64,000 nucleotides of DNA, from NCBI RefSeq assembly GCF_963678635.1, contig NC_087063.1, forward strand, positions 53,337,074 through 53,401,073, read 5' to 3'. The position numbers were made by a program, and so were the translations under genes. This document shows, in pieces, positions 49,360 to 60,900 of this stretch. Position 1 is the first letter of the stretch. Every line of letters starts with the position of its first letter. This stretch comes from Symsagittifera roscoffensis (Eukaryota; Xenacoelomorpha; Acoela; Convolutidae). Below the pieces are notes generated by a model that was not told the DNA's origin, did not search any database, and saw only the letters and a program-made list of their open reading frames with translations.

Positions 49360-52300
49360 TCAGGCGATACTCAAGTAGTATTTCTTGTGTAGGTGTACCA
49401 TTATCTACGTTTCTGCGAAGACCACGTGTAGGATGGCATATAACTCCCTTGGGCTCAACTTGCCCCTGTTTGGGTCATAAACAGGCATCAAGATCTCCAT
49501 TATCCCTCTTTCAATCATGAAATCCCTCAGTCTCGTTAGTGCTAACATCACGTGCTCAGAATCTATCGTATTCCTTTCATTGACCCTCGTCACTAGAAAG
49601 CACAGGTATTTGCCCGAGACTTGTGCCACTGATGGGGGAAGCGCAGCCATTCCTCCCAGCCCCGGTCTCTGTCTGAATAGAAAATCCACAATCTGGTATT
49701 CTCTCTTGAAGTCGGACTCCAGTCTCAATTTGAAGCTCATGTCCGCCGTTATACAGATCGCGCTAGTCCTGTCTGACAGAATGAAGTCGCTGTCCGTTAT
49801 CAGGATGTTCTCCGAGTATTCATTGGGGATTTAATATTTCGTTTTGAAATTTCGTCCTATGGTAGGCTCGGCTTCTTTCTCGCCCAGTTCTAGCCCGTTG
49901 GTCTCTCTTACTTCCCTGAGTTTCTTTATCATCAAATTTTTGGTGTGGGTAAGTCCTACCCCAATCCCCGGACAAAAATATTTATCGACGTCCCCGTCGA
50001 TGACGCTGGGTCTAAATTATCTGGGGGTATTTCGAGCGGCCTGTCGGTTGCCGTCCAACCGAAGAGGGTATCTTCCGTTTTCACGTGCTGTTCTGCTGAC
50101 ACGTCGACCTGCTGGATGCTTTGCCCTTCATCTCCTTTGCTATTGACCTCACGCATCGACTCTAGTATTCTCAGGTTCGTGTTCTCCCTCCTCTCTATCT
50201 CGCTCTGCTCCAGATCTGTTTCTTGTTCTGGTGTGGAGTAGTCTTCCTTCGGGTAGTGTTCTCTGTCGTTGATGATTTGCCATTCAGCGTCTGACACCAA
50301 TTCGCCCACACTCAGTAACTCGTCGCCCAATTCATCAGGCCGTATATTGTCAATCAAGAAGTCATCCCCGTACCTGTTGTACCTCATGCCTGTCCGCTTA
50401 CGATTATCGCTCCTGGTTCCTGCCGTTATCGGCAAATCTGGTTCCGTCCACTTTGGCACCTCGTCCTGCTCCGGATCGTTCCAGTCTTCTTCCACAAATG
50501 ATTCTGCCTCTGAATCCGCTTCTATCTTTTCATTATCATACAAACTCAAGTCCTCGTTGCCATCATTTTTCTCTCTGGTGCCCTTTTCGTTCACCTTGCA
50601 AGCTGGTTCAACCAATAGGTACTCGAGTCCCTCCATATTCTGCGGTACGCACCAGTCTTCTGAGGATGGGTCATGAGGTTTCAAATTTTCATAATGCGCT
50701 GCACGCCCGGTACTCAAACGGTAGAACCGTCCTTGTTGGTGTACTTCCGTTATCATGAATGGTCCTCTCCATTTCTTAAGTAGTTTCTTTGTCCCTTATG
50801 CAGGTATGACAATCTGGAAGACCCACACGTACTGGTCCACTGCATATGGTTTCGCTTGCATTATCTTTTCATCGTGTTTCTTGCGCGGTCTCATTTGTGC
50901 TTGCGCAGTATTCCTCCTGCAGAGCTCGTTTAATTCCTGCTGTCTCCTGATCGCTTCTTTCACATAAGCTTGGAGCGACGTCTTTTTCCCTTCGACTGTT
51001 AAAGAATGTTAGGGGCATTGTTCTTTCCTTGCCCGTCAACATCATGAAGGGACTGATTCCTGTTGTTGAGTGTTGCGTACTGTTGTACGCCCCTACCACC
51101 TGCGGCAGATATTTATCCCAATCCCTCATGTACCTTGAGCAGTATACCCTCAGCATGTTCACCAACGTTCTATTCTGCCGCTCTACCAACCCGTTGGTCT
51201 GGGGATGGTAGGTCGTTGAGTGCGCTTGAGCTATGTGAGACCTCTTCATCAATGCTTTCGTCAGGTCCCCCACGAAGGCTTTGCCGTTGTCCGACTGAAA
51301 TGTCATGGGACAGCCATACCGTGTTATCCAATGTGTTATCAGGTGGTCGCAAGTCTCCTCTGCAGAGGCTGTCTGACACGGCACCGCTTCTGCCAGCTTT
51401 GTGAAGTGATCTATTATGACTAGTATCTGAATATATCCCGACTCTGTCATTTAGATATTTTGGTGTTTTATTTGCACGACTTCGTTGAATTCCTAGCTCT
51501 CCACGGACTTGAGTGGGAACTTCACCTTCCTTGGGTCTTTAACTTGCAGGCATGCCAGGCATGCATTTACCCATCTCTTGCAAGCTTTCTAAATCCTGGC
51601 GAATCAAACCTTTGAAGTATTCTCTGTTGCACCTTGTCTATCCCCTGGTGCCTCATTTGATCGTGCGATCTGAATAACACTTCGGTCTGATACAACTGTG
51701 GCAATATGATGAGGTTATGCTTGTGTAATATCTTCTCCTCATCCTTTCTCTTGCACGCTACCACCCCATCAGCCGTGTGATAGAGTAAATCCTTTCTTTC
51801 TTTGTAGAACTGGCTCAAGATCTTGTAGCTGTCTTCTTCCAGGTCCCCCTTCTCTTTGGACCCCGTCCGGATCCATTTGGAGAGTTTACTTGTCATCTTG
51901 TCATTCTTTTGAGCCCTTATTAGATCCGACAGCCTATATCTCGCCTTGACATGTTCCTTTAGTGCCATTATCTGACCATTCATTTCCCTAGGGTTGTGGA
52001 TGTCATCTTTCAGCTTTACGCATACTATCCTTTTCATGACCTTTCTATCGTCTTCTGGCACCAGATTTGTTCTGACGTTCGAATTGCACGATAGTTCTTC
52101 ACCTCCTCGCACTTCTTGCTAATCCAAGTTGTATCTTCCTGATGAGGGATCCGTGTGCAGCTCCCTGTCGCGGTGTCTCATCTTCTCTTCCGCCAGTATC
52201 ATGCACAGACTATCTTGGTCGTCGCTGCTGTCCTCCGAATCTTCATCCCATTCTTCATACTCCCCGGACAATTTTTCTTCTCCAGCATCTTCTTCCTCTG

Positions 52301-55300
52301 TTGGCCCCTCGCCGGACTCTTGACCTATTCCAAGGTGTTCAACTTCCTCCTTAAAGGCCACTTTCTTTTTCCTAACCAGAGTCCGCTCAAGTATGTCATC
52401 AGGGATTTTGTCCACCAGTGACTGCACGACTTTTTTCCCATCAGGATTACTCTCTTCTAAGGATTTTTTTGCCGCCAACTGTCTCACTCCTTCGCAGTAT
52501 CATGACTTCCGGTTCCTCCTTACCCTTTCCTTCGATCACCGGTTTATCATCTGCCAGTTTTTCGAGTAATCTCATCAAGTCCTCGTCTATCTGTGCTTGT
52601 CCCGTTTCTACCTGGTTGAGATCATAGCCTTTCGCCTTGAGCGTCTCCCTCACATTTTTTGACTTGAGCATTATCCCTATCGGCATCCCTCGGGTTTTCT
52701 TCAAGATTGTTTTCTCTGGAGGCTCTTTTGGTAATTCGGGGTGATCTTCTATCGGTTTGCCTGACTTGTCCAGCCATCTTGTGAGTGGAAGACTATCATA
52801 CGTTTCCTTATCCATGAAGGAGAAGCCCTCTTTAATGTCTGGCCTATTCGCCTCCCTTTGTTCCTGTCTCTCGTAGAACTCCGTCTTCTTACTCAAGCTA
52901 TCGGCATTTTGATGTCTGTCTCTTGTTCTGTGCTCAATTATCATGTTGTACCCGTCCAGGCGAACTATCCACCTCCCAATGTAGCTCTGGTCCGTTGAGT
53001 ACGTCTTCAGCCAGCCGAGTGCCCTGTTGTCGACTCGCAGCTTGAATGGCTCACTGCCTAGGTATGCTCTATATTTCTCGACAAAGGTAACCACCGCGAA
53101 CATCTCTGCTTTCCGCGCCCTGTACTTCATTTCCGTATCACTCAAGACTTTGCTCCCGTACGCTATTGGTCTTAAGACTGTCTTCCCGTTCCATTCCTGT
53201 TCTTGATGGAGAATTCCAGAAATCGAGACTACCGACGCATCCGTATCCAGCACGTACATCCCTTTCTCCGTTGGCATCCCTATTACCGGTGCCTCGCACA
53301 ACTCTTTCTTTATTCCTTGGAATGATTCTTCAGCTGCGTTGTTCCACGTGAACTTCTTACCTTTGTGTCTCATTAATTGTTGCATCGGGTATACCTTATC
53401 CGCGTAACCCTTGATAAATTCCCTGTATTAGTTCGCAAAAACCAGGAAGCTCATCAACTGGTGTTCCGTTTTTGGTGATTTTCAAATCAGAACCGCTTCC
53501 ACTGCATCTGGGTCTGGTCTGATGCCATGCCTGTCCACCATCCTCCCCAAGTATTTGATTGAGTCCTTGAGTATCTCGCACTTTGATGGTTTGCACTTTA
53601 GCCCCAACCTCTTCATGCATGCAAACACCTCGTCCAGTCGCTCGATGTGATCTTCCAGTGTAGGCGTCGCTATTACTACGTTATCCACGTAGCACATTAC
53701 CAGATTGCCATACTTCTTTGTCACACCTATCAATGCAGGTGCCATCAACCGTTGAAACGTAGCCGTGGCATTGCAAAGATCAAAAGGCATCCGTTTCCAT
53801 TGAAACAGCACCAACTCGCAGGCGAACCCTGTTTTGTCCCTGTCCTGCTTCCTCAACGGGACCTGCCAAAAAGCCGAACCTAAATCACGAGTCTTAAAAA
53901 ATTTTGCTTCACCCAACTTCGAGAGGCTCTCATCAATCCTAGGTATGGGATAGGCATCCTTCACAGTGACGGAGTTCAGGTACCGAAATTTACAACAAAA
54001 CCTCAATTGGTCGCCTTTCTTTTGGGCCATCACTACTCCACACGACCACGGTGAGTTGGATGGTTCTATCATATCATACTCTAGTAGTGTCTCTATCTCT
54101 TTCCTACACGCATCCAATTTGTGTGGGGTCATGCGCCTCGCCCCCTCCCTGTGCGGTACCGCGGACTCCTCAAGCTCTATTTCATGTTCAACAAAATTAC
54201 AACATCCAATGTCTGCCTTATGTCTCAAAAAAACTTCCTCGTTCTGCTCTAGTACGTCCTTGATGGCCTCGAGCTGTTCATCCGTTACCCAATACCTTAA
54301 ATGCTCTTTTTCAGGTAAAACTGGTTTATCCATTTCCCTTTCCTCTAGTGTTGGTCTTTCTGGGAATTTTGAATAACTCGATAGTCCATCATCTGTCTTT
54401 GACTTAAGTGCCTTTACACGACCTGATGAACTTTTTATTTTATTCAACCGTCTCAAGATACAAATCTTGTCCCTGTGATTGGGACATTCAATTACTTCAT
54501 TCTCTTTTACATTTTCAGTCATTTCATATCGAGTTTTCACGGGTAAGGCTTATCCCAACTTCCTTTCCCTCTGGATTGTTATGGGTATGTCAAGAGTATT
54601 CAACAAGACACTGACGCAGAGACCGTACTTGGTTATCGAGAAGGATCTTCCTAAAACAGCAGCACTTTGACTGTTTGGATTGAGAACTATGCATACTTGC
54701 TTACTATCACTTAATTCATTATAGTTTTTCATCCGTAAGCTTACAATTGCCGCTTCGTTCGCCTTCAGCCTTACCCTTCTACTCAAGAACACCGGCACTT
54801 TACTCTCATTTGCCATTATCAGATTTATCGGTTTACTTAAGTACTTCCTATCCGGGTTTCGAATCCTAAACTTGGCAATGTTTAGATCAATCGTTACGTC
54901 GAAGTTCCTGATGAAGTCTCTGCCCAAAATGAACTGGTCAGACTCGTCTAGGTTCTCCGCCACAAGAAAGCTCATCCACAGGTTGCGTTCCCCTAGATTT
55001 AGGGCTATTATTGGTGTTCTGCCTAGTACCCGCAGCGCCCTTTTGGTCGCAGCTGATAGCCGTATTCTTGAGTCTATCAAGTCATCTTTGTCGACACCCA
55101 TTCGTTCCCAAGTTTCGATTGGTATAACACTCAAGACCACTCCCGTATCAAGTAACCCACGTAACTGACTCTTTTTGCCACTTATGTCGAGCACGTGTGC
55201 TGATACGTCCGCTTCCGTCCCGATGTGCACTGCATCTTCTTCCAGCATGGCGCAGTGTCCAATCGATCTCACTTTTAGTTCTAATTTGCCCACGTAGATC

Positions 55301-57595
55301 TGCCCCAATAGATTTTCAGCACATGTTATCATGGTTTTCGTATATGTGTTTATCCCATCTATATTTAGCATCACCTCATGCGGACCATAAGCTTCTGTAT
55401 ATCTGTTCTCAACGCGGACTGACTTGCTGCCATCTCTTGTGAGTAGCACCCTCAAGGCTCTAGAAGTCGTCTGTGGGCTTATCGCACTCAGGTAATTTGC
55501 GTACACATCAATGTGCTTTATTGTCTGGTCGCTGGTTCACTCACGTTCCTCGTCACTTCGTGGCCGCCCACAGTAATTATCGACGTTATCCTGGCTGCGA
55601 TCTTTGTTAAGCCGAATGGCTTTCCCGTCACCATTTTCAAAGTGTTGCAATTTCCACTCTTAGTCGCTCCCACTACGGCTTCTGCCACCGGCACTGACCA
55701 ACTTAACGTCTCGTTTAACTTCTGCTTTTAGATCTCCTGTTTCAATCGTTGCTCTATTTCCTTCGTCGTTAGGTCCTGTTTCACTTTGTTAATATCCTCT
55801 GCTGCCGCCTTCTCATAATTTATATCTAGGGCATTCCTGGCCGTGGCCTCTATTGCACTGTTGACTTGCGTTACAGCTTTCACCATCTTCGTTGGCAGTT
55901 CCGCACTCGGGGCTTCCGAATGTTTTGTTTCAAACTCAGTTTGTCTGTTTCTCTGCACCGCCGCTAACGCCAACGTATGCTTGGGGTGACTCTGGTTCTT
56001 GACTGCCTCCCAAAACAAAGGACAGTCCAACCTGAAGTGCCCCTCTTGATTGCAGAAGAAACATCTCGCACCTATCCTGATGATCAAGCCACTATAGAAC
56101 TCGTGTTCTTCTATCTGGCTCATATCTTCCTCATCGGGTGCATATCCCAGACTCTTCATGCCCTGTTTGTATGTTGTGCAATCCGCCACGTGATGATCAG
56201 CTGACCCGCAGTTTGCGCATGATCTACGTTTGTCCATGTCATCTCTAGGCTTGTACCATGACGACCTTTGTGGTTGACTCCCCCCTTGCATGTTTCTGTT
56301 ATCCGAATATGAGTTTTTCTTGGGTTTCATTAGCATGTACTCTCTTGACTTGTGTCTCATCTCTTCTGGAGTCGGTGCGCTATCTTTCGACAGTGTGTGT
56401 TACATTGCTAGCATTTTTCTCAGGTCGTCACTTTTCACTCCATCGATGAACTTCCAGGCGATGCTAAAGTTCCTTCTGTTTGTTGACTCTTCAGGATCAC
56501 TCCTTCGTCTCAAGCTCTCGAGATCATCTAGGAAGCGATCAATTAATTCATCGCCCCTTTGCCTTCTTTTTTCGAATCTCATCATCGTTTGGTGACCATT
56601 CATGCCTGACCCGAATCGATTCAACAATATCTCGAAGATCTTGTCCGCTGTGTCGCGTTCCTCTTCCTTCTTTGCAACTACGCATTTCAACGCCGTGCCA
56701 TCTAAGTTACTGAGTATTGCTGTGCAGGCTTGTCTCTCGTCGTTCAAGTCGTCTTGTTCCAAATGTAGTCTCATGACTTCTACCCAAGTATCGATGCATC
56801 CGTCTGAGTCATACTTAAATTCTTTTGGCTTCTTGAAGGTTTTCCTGGATTTGCCACCTCTCTCACTCGATTCAGTGTTTCTCGTAGCAAACGCTTCCAA
56901 TGTTCCATTCATCGTTTCCCATGTGCTGGCCCACGTCATGACATCAGGTCCCGCATTATTGTAGGTCGTGGAATCCCCTGGACCACTCGTCGTATTTGCG
57001 GTTCCGCTTTTCATAATTGTCTTGCCCCCTCCCCCGGTGCTGTGCTCGCTGCATCCCGGTGTAACGGTAACGTTGTTGACTGCCGTTTGTTCCGTCGTGG
57101 TTCAACGAAATCAACTCTGTTACCTTGCGTTCGATCCGTTACCGGCCTGTCTTGTGATGTAGAGTTTCTCAAGATGGCATCTAGTTTTGCCTGTATGGCA
57201 CATGAACTCTCAGCCCGGTCCCTTCTCATTGTGTCCATTCTCGTTTCCAGACTCCCCAACTGGCTTTTCACAGCGTTATACCGTTGGTTCATCTCTTGCA
57301 TGTCTTTTTTGATGTTCTTATCTCGCTCTCCGTCAGTGGCCTCTACCTTGACTGACATCTGCTGAAGCTTTTCCTCTGTCGCCCTCGCCAGATTGAAATA
57401 GTTGTCCAGGTACTCGTGTTTGTTGTATCTTAATTCTTTCTTTATCACCTCACTATCCTCCTCGATGTGCTTTAGTTTCTTGTCGATCTGATCTAGCTTT
57501 GTCATCAGATCGCCCAGCTCAAGAGAAGTTGTTGTTTCATGGTCAGCTTTTGCCCTATTTTTGGCTGCTGCCCCCTGTCTGTTTAACCTGGTCAT
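49360..57595 (-). pseudogene. Element C Gag-Pol-macro remnant
   Basis: In sense order: Gag coiled coil 57595-57011; capsid-like region 57014-56400; two CCHC knuckles in 56360-55728; protease 55506-54550 (DTGV in place of DTGA); reverse transcriptase 54540-53482 (YVDN in place of YVDD); RNase H 53385-52447; acidic linker 52487-52119; integrase 52112-50869; acidic tail 50756-49956; macro domain 49800-49375. At least a dozen stops and several frameshifts. The first integrase catalytic Asp is Lys (51466-51468). Gag lacks the N-terminal extension seen in A. Confidence 0.9.
49942..50001 (-). promoter_or_regulatory. Conserved block with candidate central PPT (element C)
   Basis: Same block as in A and B with a one-base deletion (60 nt). 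PPT core at 49964-49973; hairpin retained. Confidence 0.5.
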
Positions 57596-58029
57596 CGTTT
57601 TTGTTGGCCTCTCATGTTATCGTCGAAATAACAATGCATTAAATTACTTATCTAGTTGATCCATGCCGTTTCATTGGTTTTTTCCCTTGATTCGATTTAT
57701 TTTGTTGTTAGTTTTTCTGAAAGTGATCATCGTCTTCTGAATATTGTGGTTGGCTAATTGTTTATTAATTGGATAGTGTATAACTTGTTGAAAAAATTAT
57801 ACTTTTCAGAATGACCTGTTTGAGCTTTTCTTCTATTACAAAAACTAACAGATTGCGTTTTTAAATTTTTGCTGATCATAAATATGTTCTCGAGACTGGT
57901 TTTGTTTCGTAACGAGTGGTCGTGCTATATGATTATGCATATTTTTTAATTTTTTTAGAAATCGTAATTAAGGTTTTCAAAATTGTTCCTTTTTGTATAT
58001 TTTGGTTTACTAAATGAGCGTTTTTTAGT

Positions 58030-58475
58030 CCTTTCCCAAAACTTTCTGGTACTGTCCCAAGACTTTTTGGTACTGTCCCAAGACTTTCTGGTACTGTCCC
58101 AAGACTTTTTGGTGTTGTCCCCAGACTGCCCTGTCCCAAAACTGCCCCGTCCCAAGACTGCCTGTCCCAAGACTGCCTGTCCCAAGACTGCCTGTTCCAA
58201 GACTGCCTGTCCCAAGACTGCGTGTCCCAAGACTGCCCGTTCCAAGACTGCCTGTCCCAAGACTGCCTGTCCCAAGACTGCCTGTCCCAAAACTGCCTGT
58301 CCCAAGACTGCCTGTCCCAAGACTGCCTGTCCCAAGACTGCCTGTCCCAAGACTGCCTGTCCCAAGACTGCCCGTCCCAAGACTGCCTGTCCCAAGACTG
58401 CCTGTCCCAAGACTGCCTGTCCCAAGACTGCCTGTCCCAAGACTGCCTGTCCCAAGACTGCCTGTCACAGGACTG
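58030..58475. repeat. 15-bp minisatellite, unit CTGTCCCAAGACTGC
   Basis: More than 20 copies, very regular between 58135 and 58470. It shares the core CTGTCCCAAGAC with the 14-bp repeat of B. Frames across it are not genes. Confidence 0.92.
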
Positions 58476-59361
58476 CCTTGAACCACTGTAGCTTGTACCA
58501 CCACTTGAGCTCTAGTGAAAAATGTCCCAAAAAAAACCCAACCCTACTAGCCAAAAGTTAGAATTACCAACCCCCTTGTATTTATTTCTTTAATATTTTG
58601 ATGCAAGTTGAAACCCAATTTGTTCTAGGTGTCTTGTGATCACCTTTTTGTCCACAACCGATTAAAACTTTCTTCACCAAAAGCGTCAAAAATTGAACAG
58701 AGTAAAAAAAAATATCGATAAAAGCCAAAAAAAAACATATATCCACCTAAAATTCAAAGGTGACTTGTGTCAACCCTTTATGTGAACAACAACAAAAAAA
58801 ATGTCTGGTACCTGATTGCCACGCGTTCTCCTCCCCCCTGCTAGCGATCTCATGGGGTATCACCAAAACTGTCCATGTCCGTTCCCACCTCCCGATCCGA
58901 CCAGGGTACCTACCTTAATTCGATGTTATATTTGGATATCCGCTTCTTATAATCAACGCGTTTAAGAATCTAATGTACCTAAATCGACGATGCCGATCAA
59001 TTAGTTACTCGAATGTGTCTCCCCTTTTTACACTTTGCAACCACCAATCTCTAACCTAACCAGGCCCCCTTGTAACCTCCCCCCTCTTTAGCCCCCCTCT
59101 TAAGCCGAAATATACCGTAAGCGTCGGGTGCTAAACCTCTCGAGAGAAAACCGTAGAACCTGTTTCCAGGCCTGCTTGAGTAAAAACGTTCCTCAAAACA
59201 GTGGGGTTCCGCTTATCAAATTTTACACTTATCTCCTATAATGTATTGTGGATTCTAACGATACCCGTTTGACCAACTTGAGAACGCCCCCGTCCTCTCT
59301 TGTTGCTCTGCTTATGCTGGTTGTTTCCTTGACTTGTCCTGCACCTGATCACCAGCACCAC

Positions 59362-59556
59362 TTTCCCACTTGGCTGGTCACCTGTTCCAGTCAAGTATCC
59401 TAATGGTCCAGCTAAGTCCCTGTGAACCACTTTCCCACTCGACTGGTCACCTGTTCCAGTCAAGTCTCCTAATGGTCCAGCTAAGTCCATGTGAACCACT
59501 CTCCCACTCGACTGGTCACCTGTTCCAGTCAAGTCTCCTAATGATCCAGCTAAGTT
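59362..59556. repeat. 69-bp tandem repeats in C leader
   Basis: Units 59362-59430, 59431-59499 and a partial third from 59500; homologous to the 70-bp repeats of B. Confidence 0.9.
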
Positions 59557-59961
59557 GCAAGCTATCTGAAAACCCTTCACAACGCCCCACACTCGGGCAC
59601 ATTTTCAGATTGCTGAAATGATCGAAACGATCGGTCTTATAAAAAACAGTATGGGTATACTAATTAATCAATATAAAGTTTTCATCCAATTAATTTGGTG
59701 TCAAACACACTGTCATTTTTTGTCTTATAGTTTTTGTTCCTTTTTCTGTTCTTTTTTGTCTTTTGCTCGTTTTTCGTCCCCCATAGTTACCCCCCCCCCC
59801 CCTTACTCGGTTAGCTAAGCCTCGTTCGGAGAGCGTACCAGGAAGTTTTCGCGAGTTTTCTTAAAAAACTATCACGGTACAACCGGAAGGTTTGCACGTT
59901 CCCGTTGAACCGTACCACCGGTACTCTAGAATGGGTATGTAGCCCGGAGCTGTGTCAAGTG

Positions 59962-60008
59962 GGTTCGACTCCGTAGTCTTGAAGTCGTAAAAACACCCAG
60001 GAGCGCCA
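59962..60008 (-). promoter_or_regulatory. Primer binding site and TpsiC-like box, element C
   Basis: PBS 59994-60008 (sense TGGCGCTCCTGGGTG), 11 nt from the LTR end; plus-strand GGTTCGACTCC at 59962-59972, as in B. Confidence 0.65.
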
Positions 60009-60019
60009 TAAAAACCTTA

Positions 60020-60900
60020 TGTAACGGACGCCTACTTCGGTCACATAAGAATAGGCCGTATAACCATTGGCTCAAGAGTCCGGGACACATCTCTTGTGTT
60101 TTTCTACCTCAAAACGGTCGGAGCCAATTCGGTTCGCTTGCGACATGAGACTAAAAACCCGTTACAGCTTAAAGGCCACTACCAAATTACCCCCCACTCT
60201 AGAAAATAAGAAAGTCCCCATACTTAGGTCTCAAAATACCCAAAATACACGAACGCCGTTAAAAGCAGGGTCGGAACAATCCGCGCAGTTATTTTTTATT
60301 AGACAGTGGAACTTTGATCCATTTCAGATGGATCAACCTAAAACTCTCCTTATCTCAACATAACAATCATAAAACACACTCAAGAAAATTTAATTTGGGT
60401 ACTCACATACCAGCACACTCAAGAATTGGAGTAACTAAATCGGTAAGCAACTCGAGAAATAAGTATGATAACTTGAGAAGTTCGTTACTAATTAATTTCA
60501 ACAAAGAAAATAAGTTTTGACTCAAGAATTGAAGTTTTTGTCTAAACCCTTGGGACACCCCAGCTGTCCACCTTTCCACTGAGGGTTTACTATAGTTCAA
60601 CTCGAATAAATGTATTCTCCCTCTGCAATCACTCCTTCTCCTATTTCAGGATAGGACGGCTCTACTCGCGTTTATTTTGTATCTGGAGATTGCGAATAGC
60701 AATTTCCCGCTGCTTTTTTAAGTACTTTCCCGCGATTGTCAATCGGTCGTTCTGATCAAATATTTCTGAGATTTTCAGTTTTCGCGAGAAAATTGAGCAT
60801 GACAGGCTCAATTCGAATTTTTGAAAAATTAAATTTCCTCCCAAAATTACGTAGTTTGTGTTCCTCAAGGTCAAACCTCCAAATATGACCGACTGGAACA
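60020..60900 (-). repeat. 5' LTR of element C
   Basis: 881 bp. Starts TGTTCC in sense (others TGTGCC) and ends GTTACA. AATAAA at 60295-60300. Confidence 0.88.

Larger units (their letters stand above)
57596..59961 (-). other. Leader of element C
   Basis: 2.4 kb without genes: 57600-58020 A/T-rich and unassigned, then the 15-bp minisatellite (58030-58475), the 69-bp repeats (59362-59556), the T-rich stretch (59710-59790) with a run of C, and the segment next to the PBS shared with B. Confidence 0.75.
40222..60900 (-). mobile_element. Element C: complete but decayed 20.7 kb relative of element B
   Basis: LTRs 60020-60900 and 40222-41114, PBS and PPT are in place, and the gene order is that of B. 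LTRs differ more than those of B, matching the heavy coding decay. It interrupts a LINE reverse transcriptase; target duplication is obscured by an A run. Large deletions remove the P1 coiled coil, most of the second SGNH-like domain and part of P2, so it is non-autonomous. Confidence 0.9.

Noticed and set aside
41548-57595. G-to-A hypermutation as the cause of the stops
   Set aside because: Although several TGG-to-TAG/TGA changes occur, many others are GAG or GAA to TAG/TAA, TAC to TAA or TCA to TAA, so the spectrum is mixed.
58030-58475. CRISPR-like array
   Set aside because: Units are contiguous with no unique spacers, and the genome is eukaryotic.
57955-58561. Frames of 89-192 codons (TACPK, SLGTG, SQDCL repeats)
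   Set aside because: Translation of the 15-bp minisatellite in the leader.
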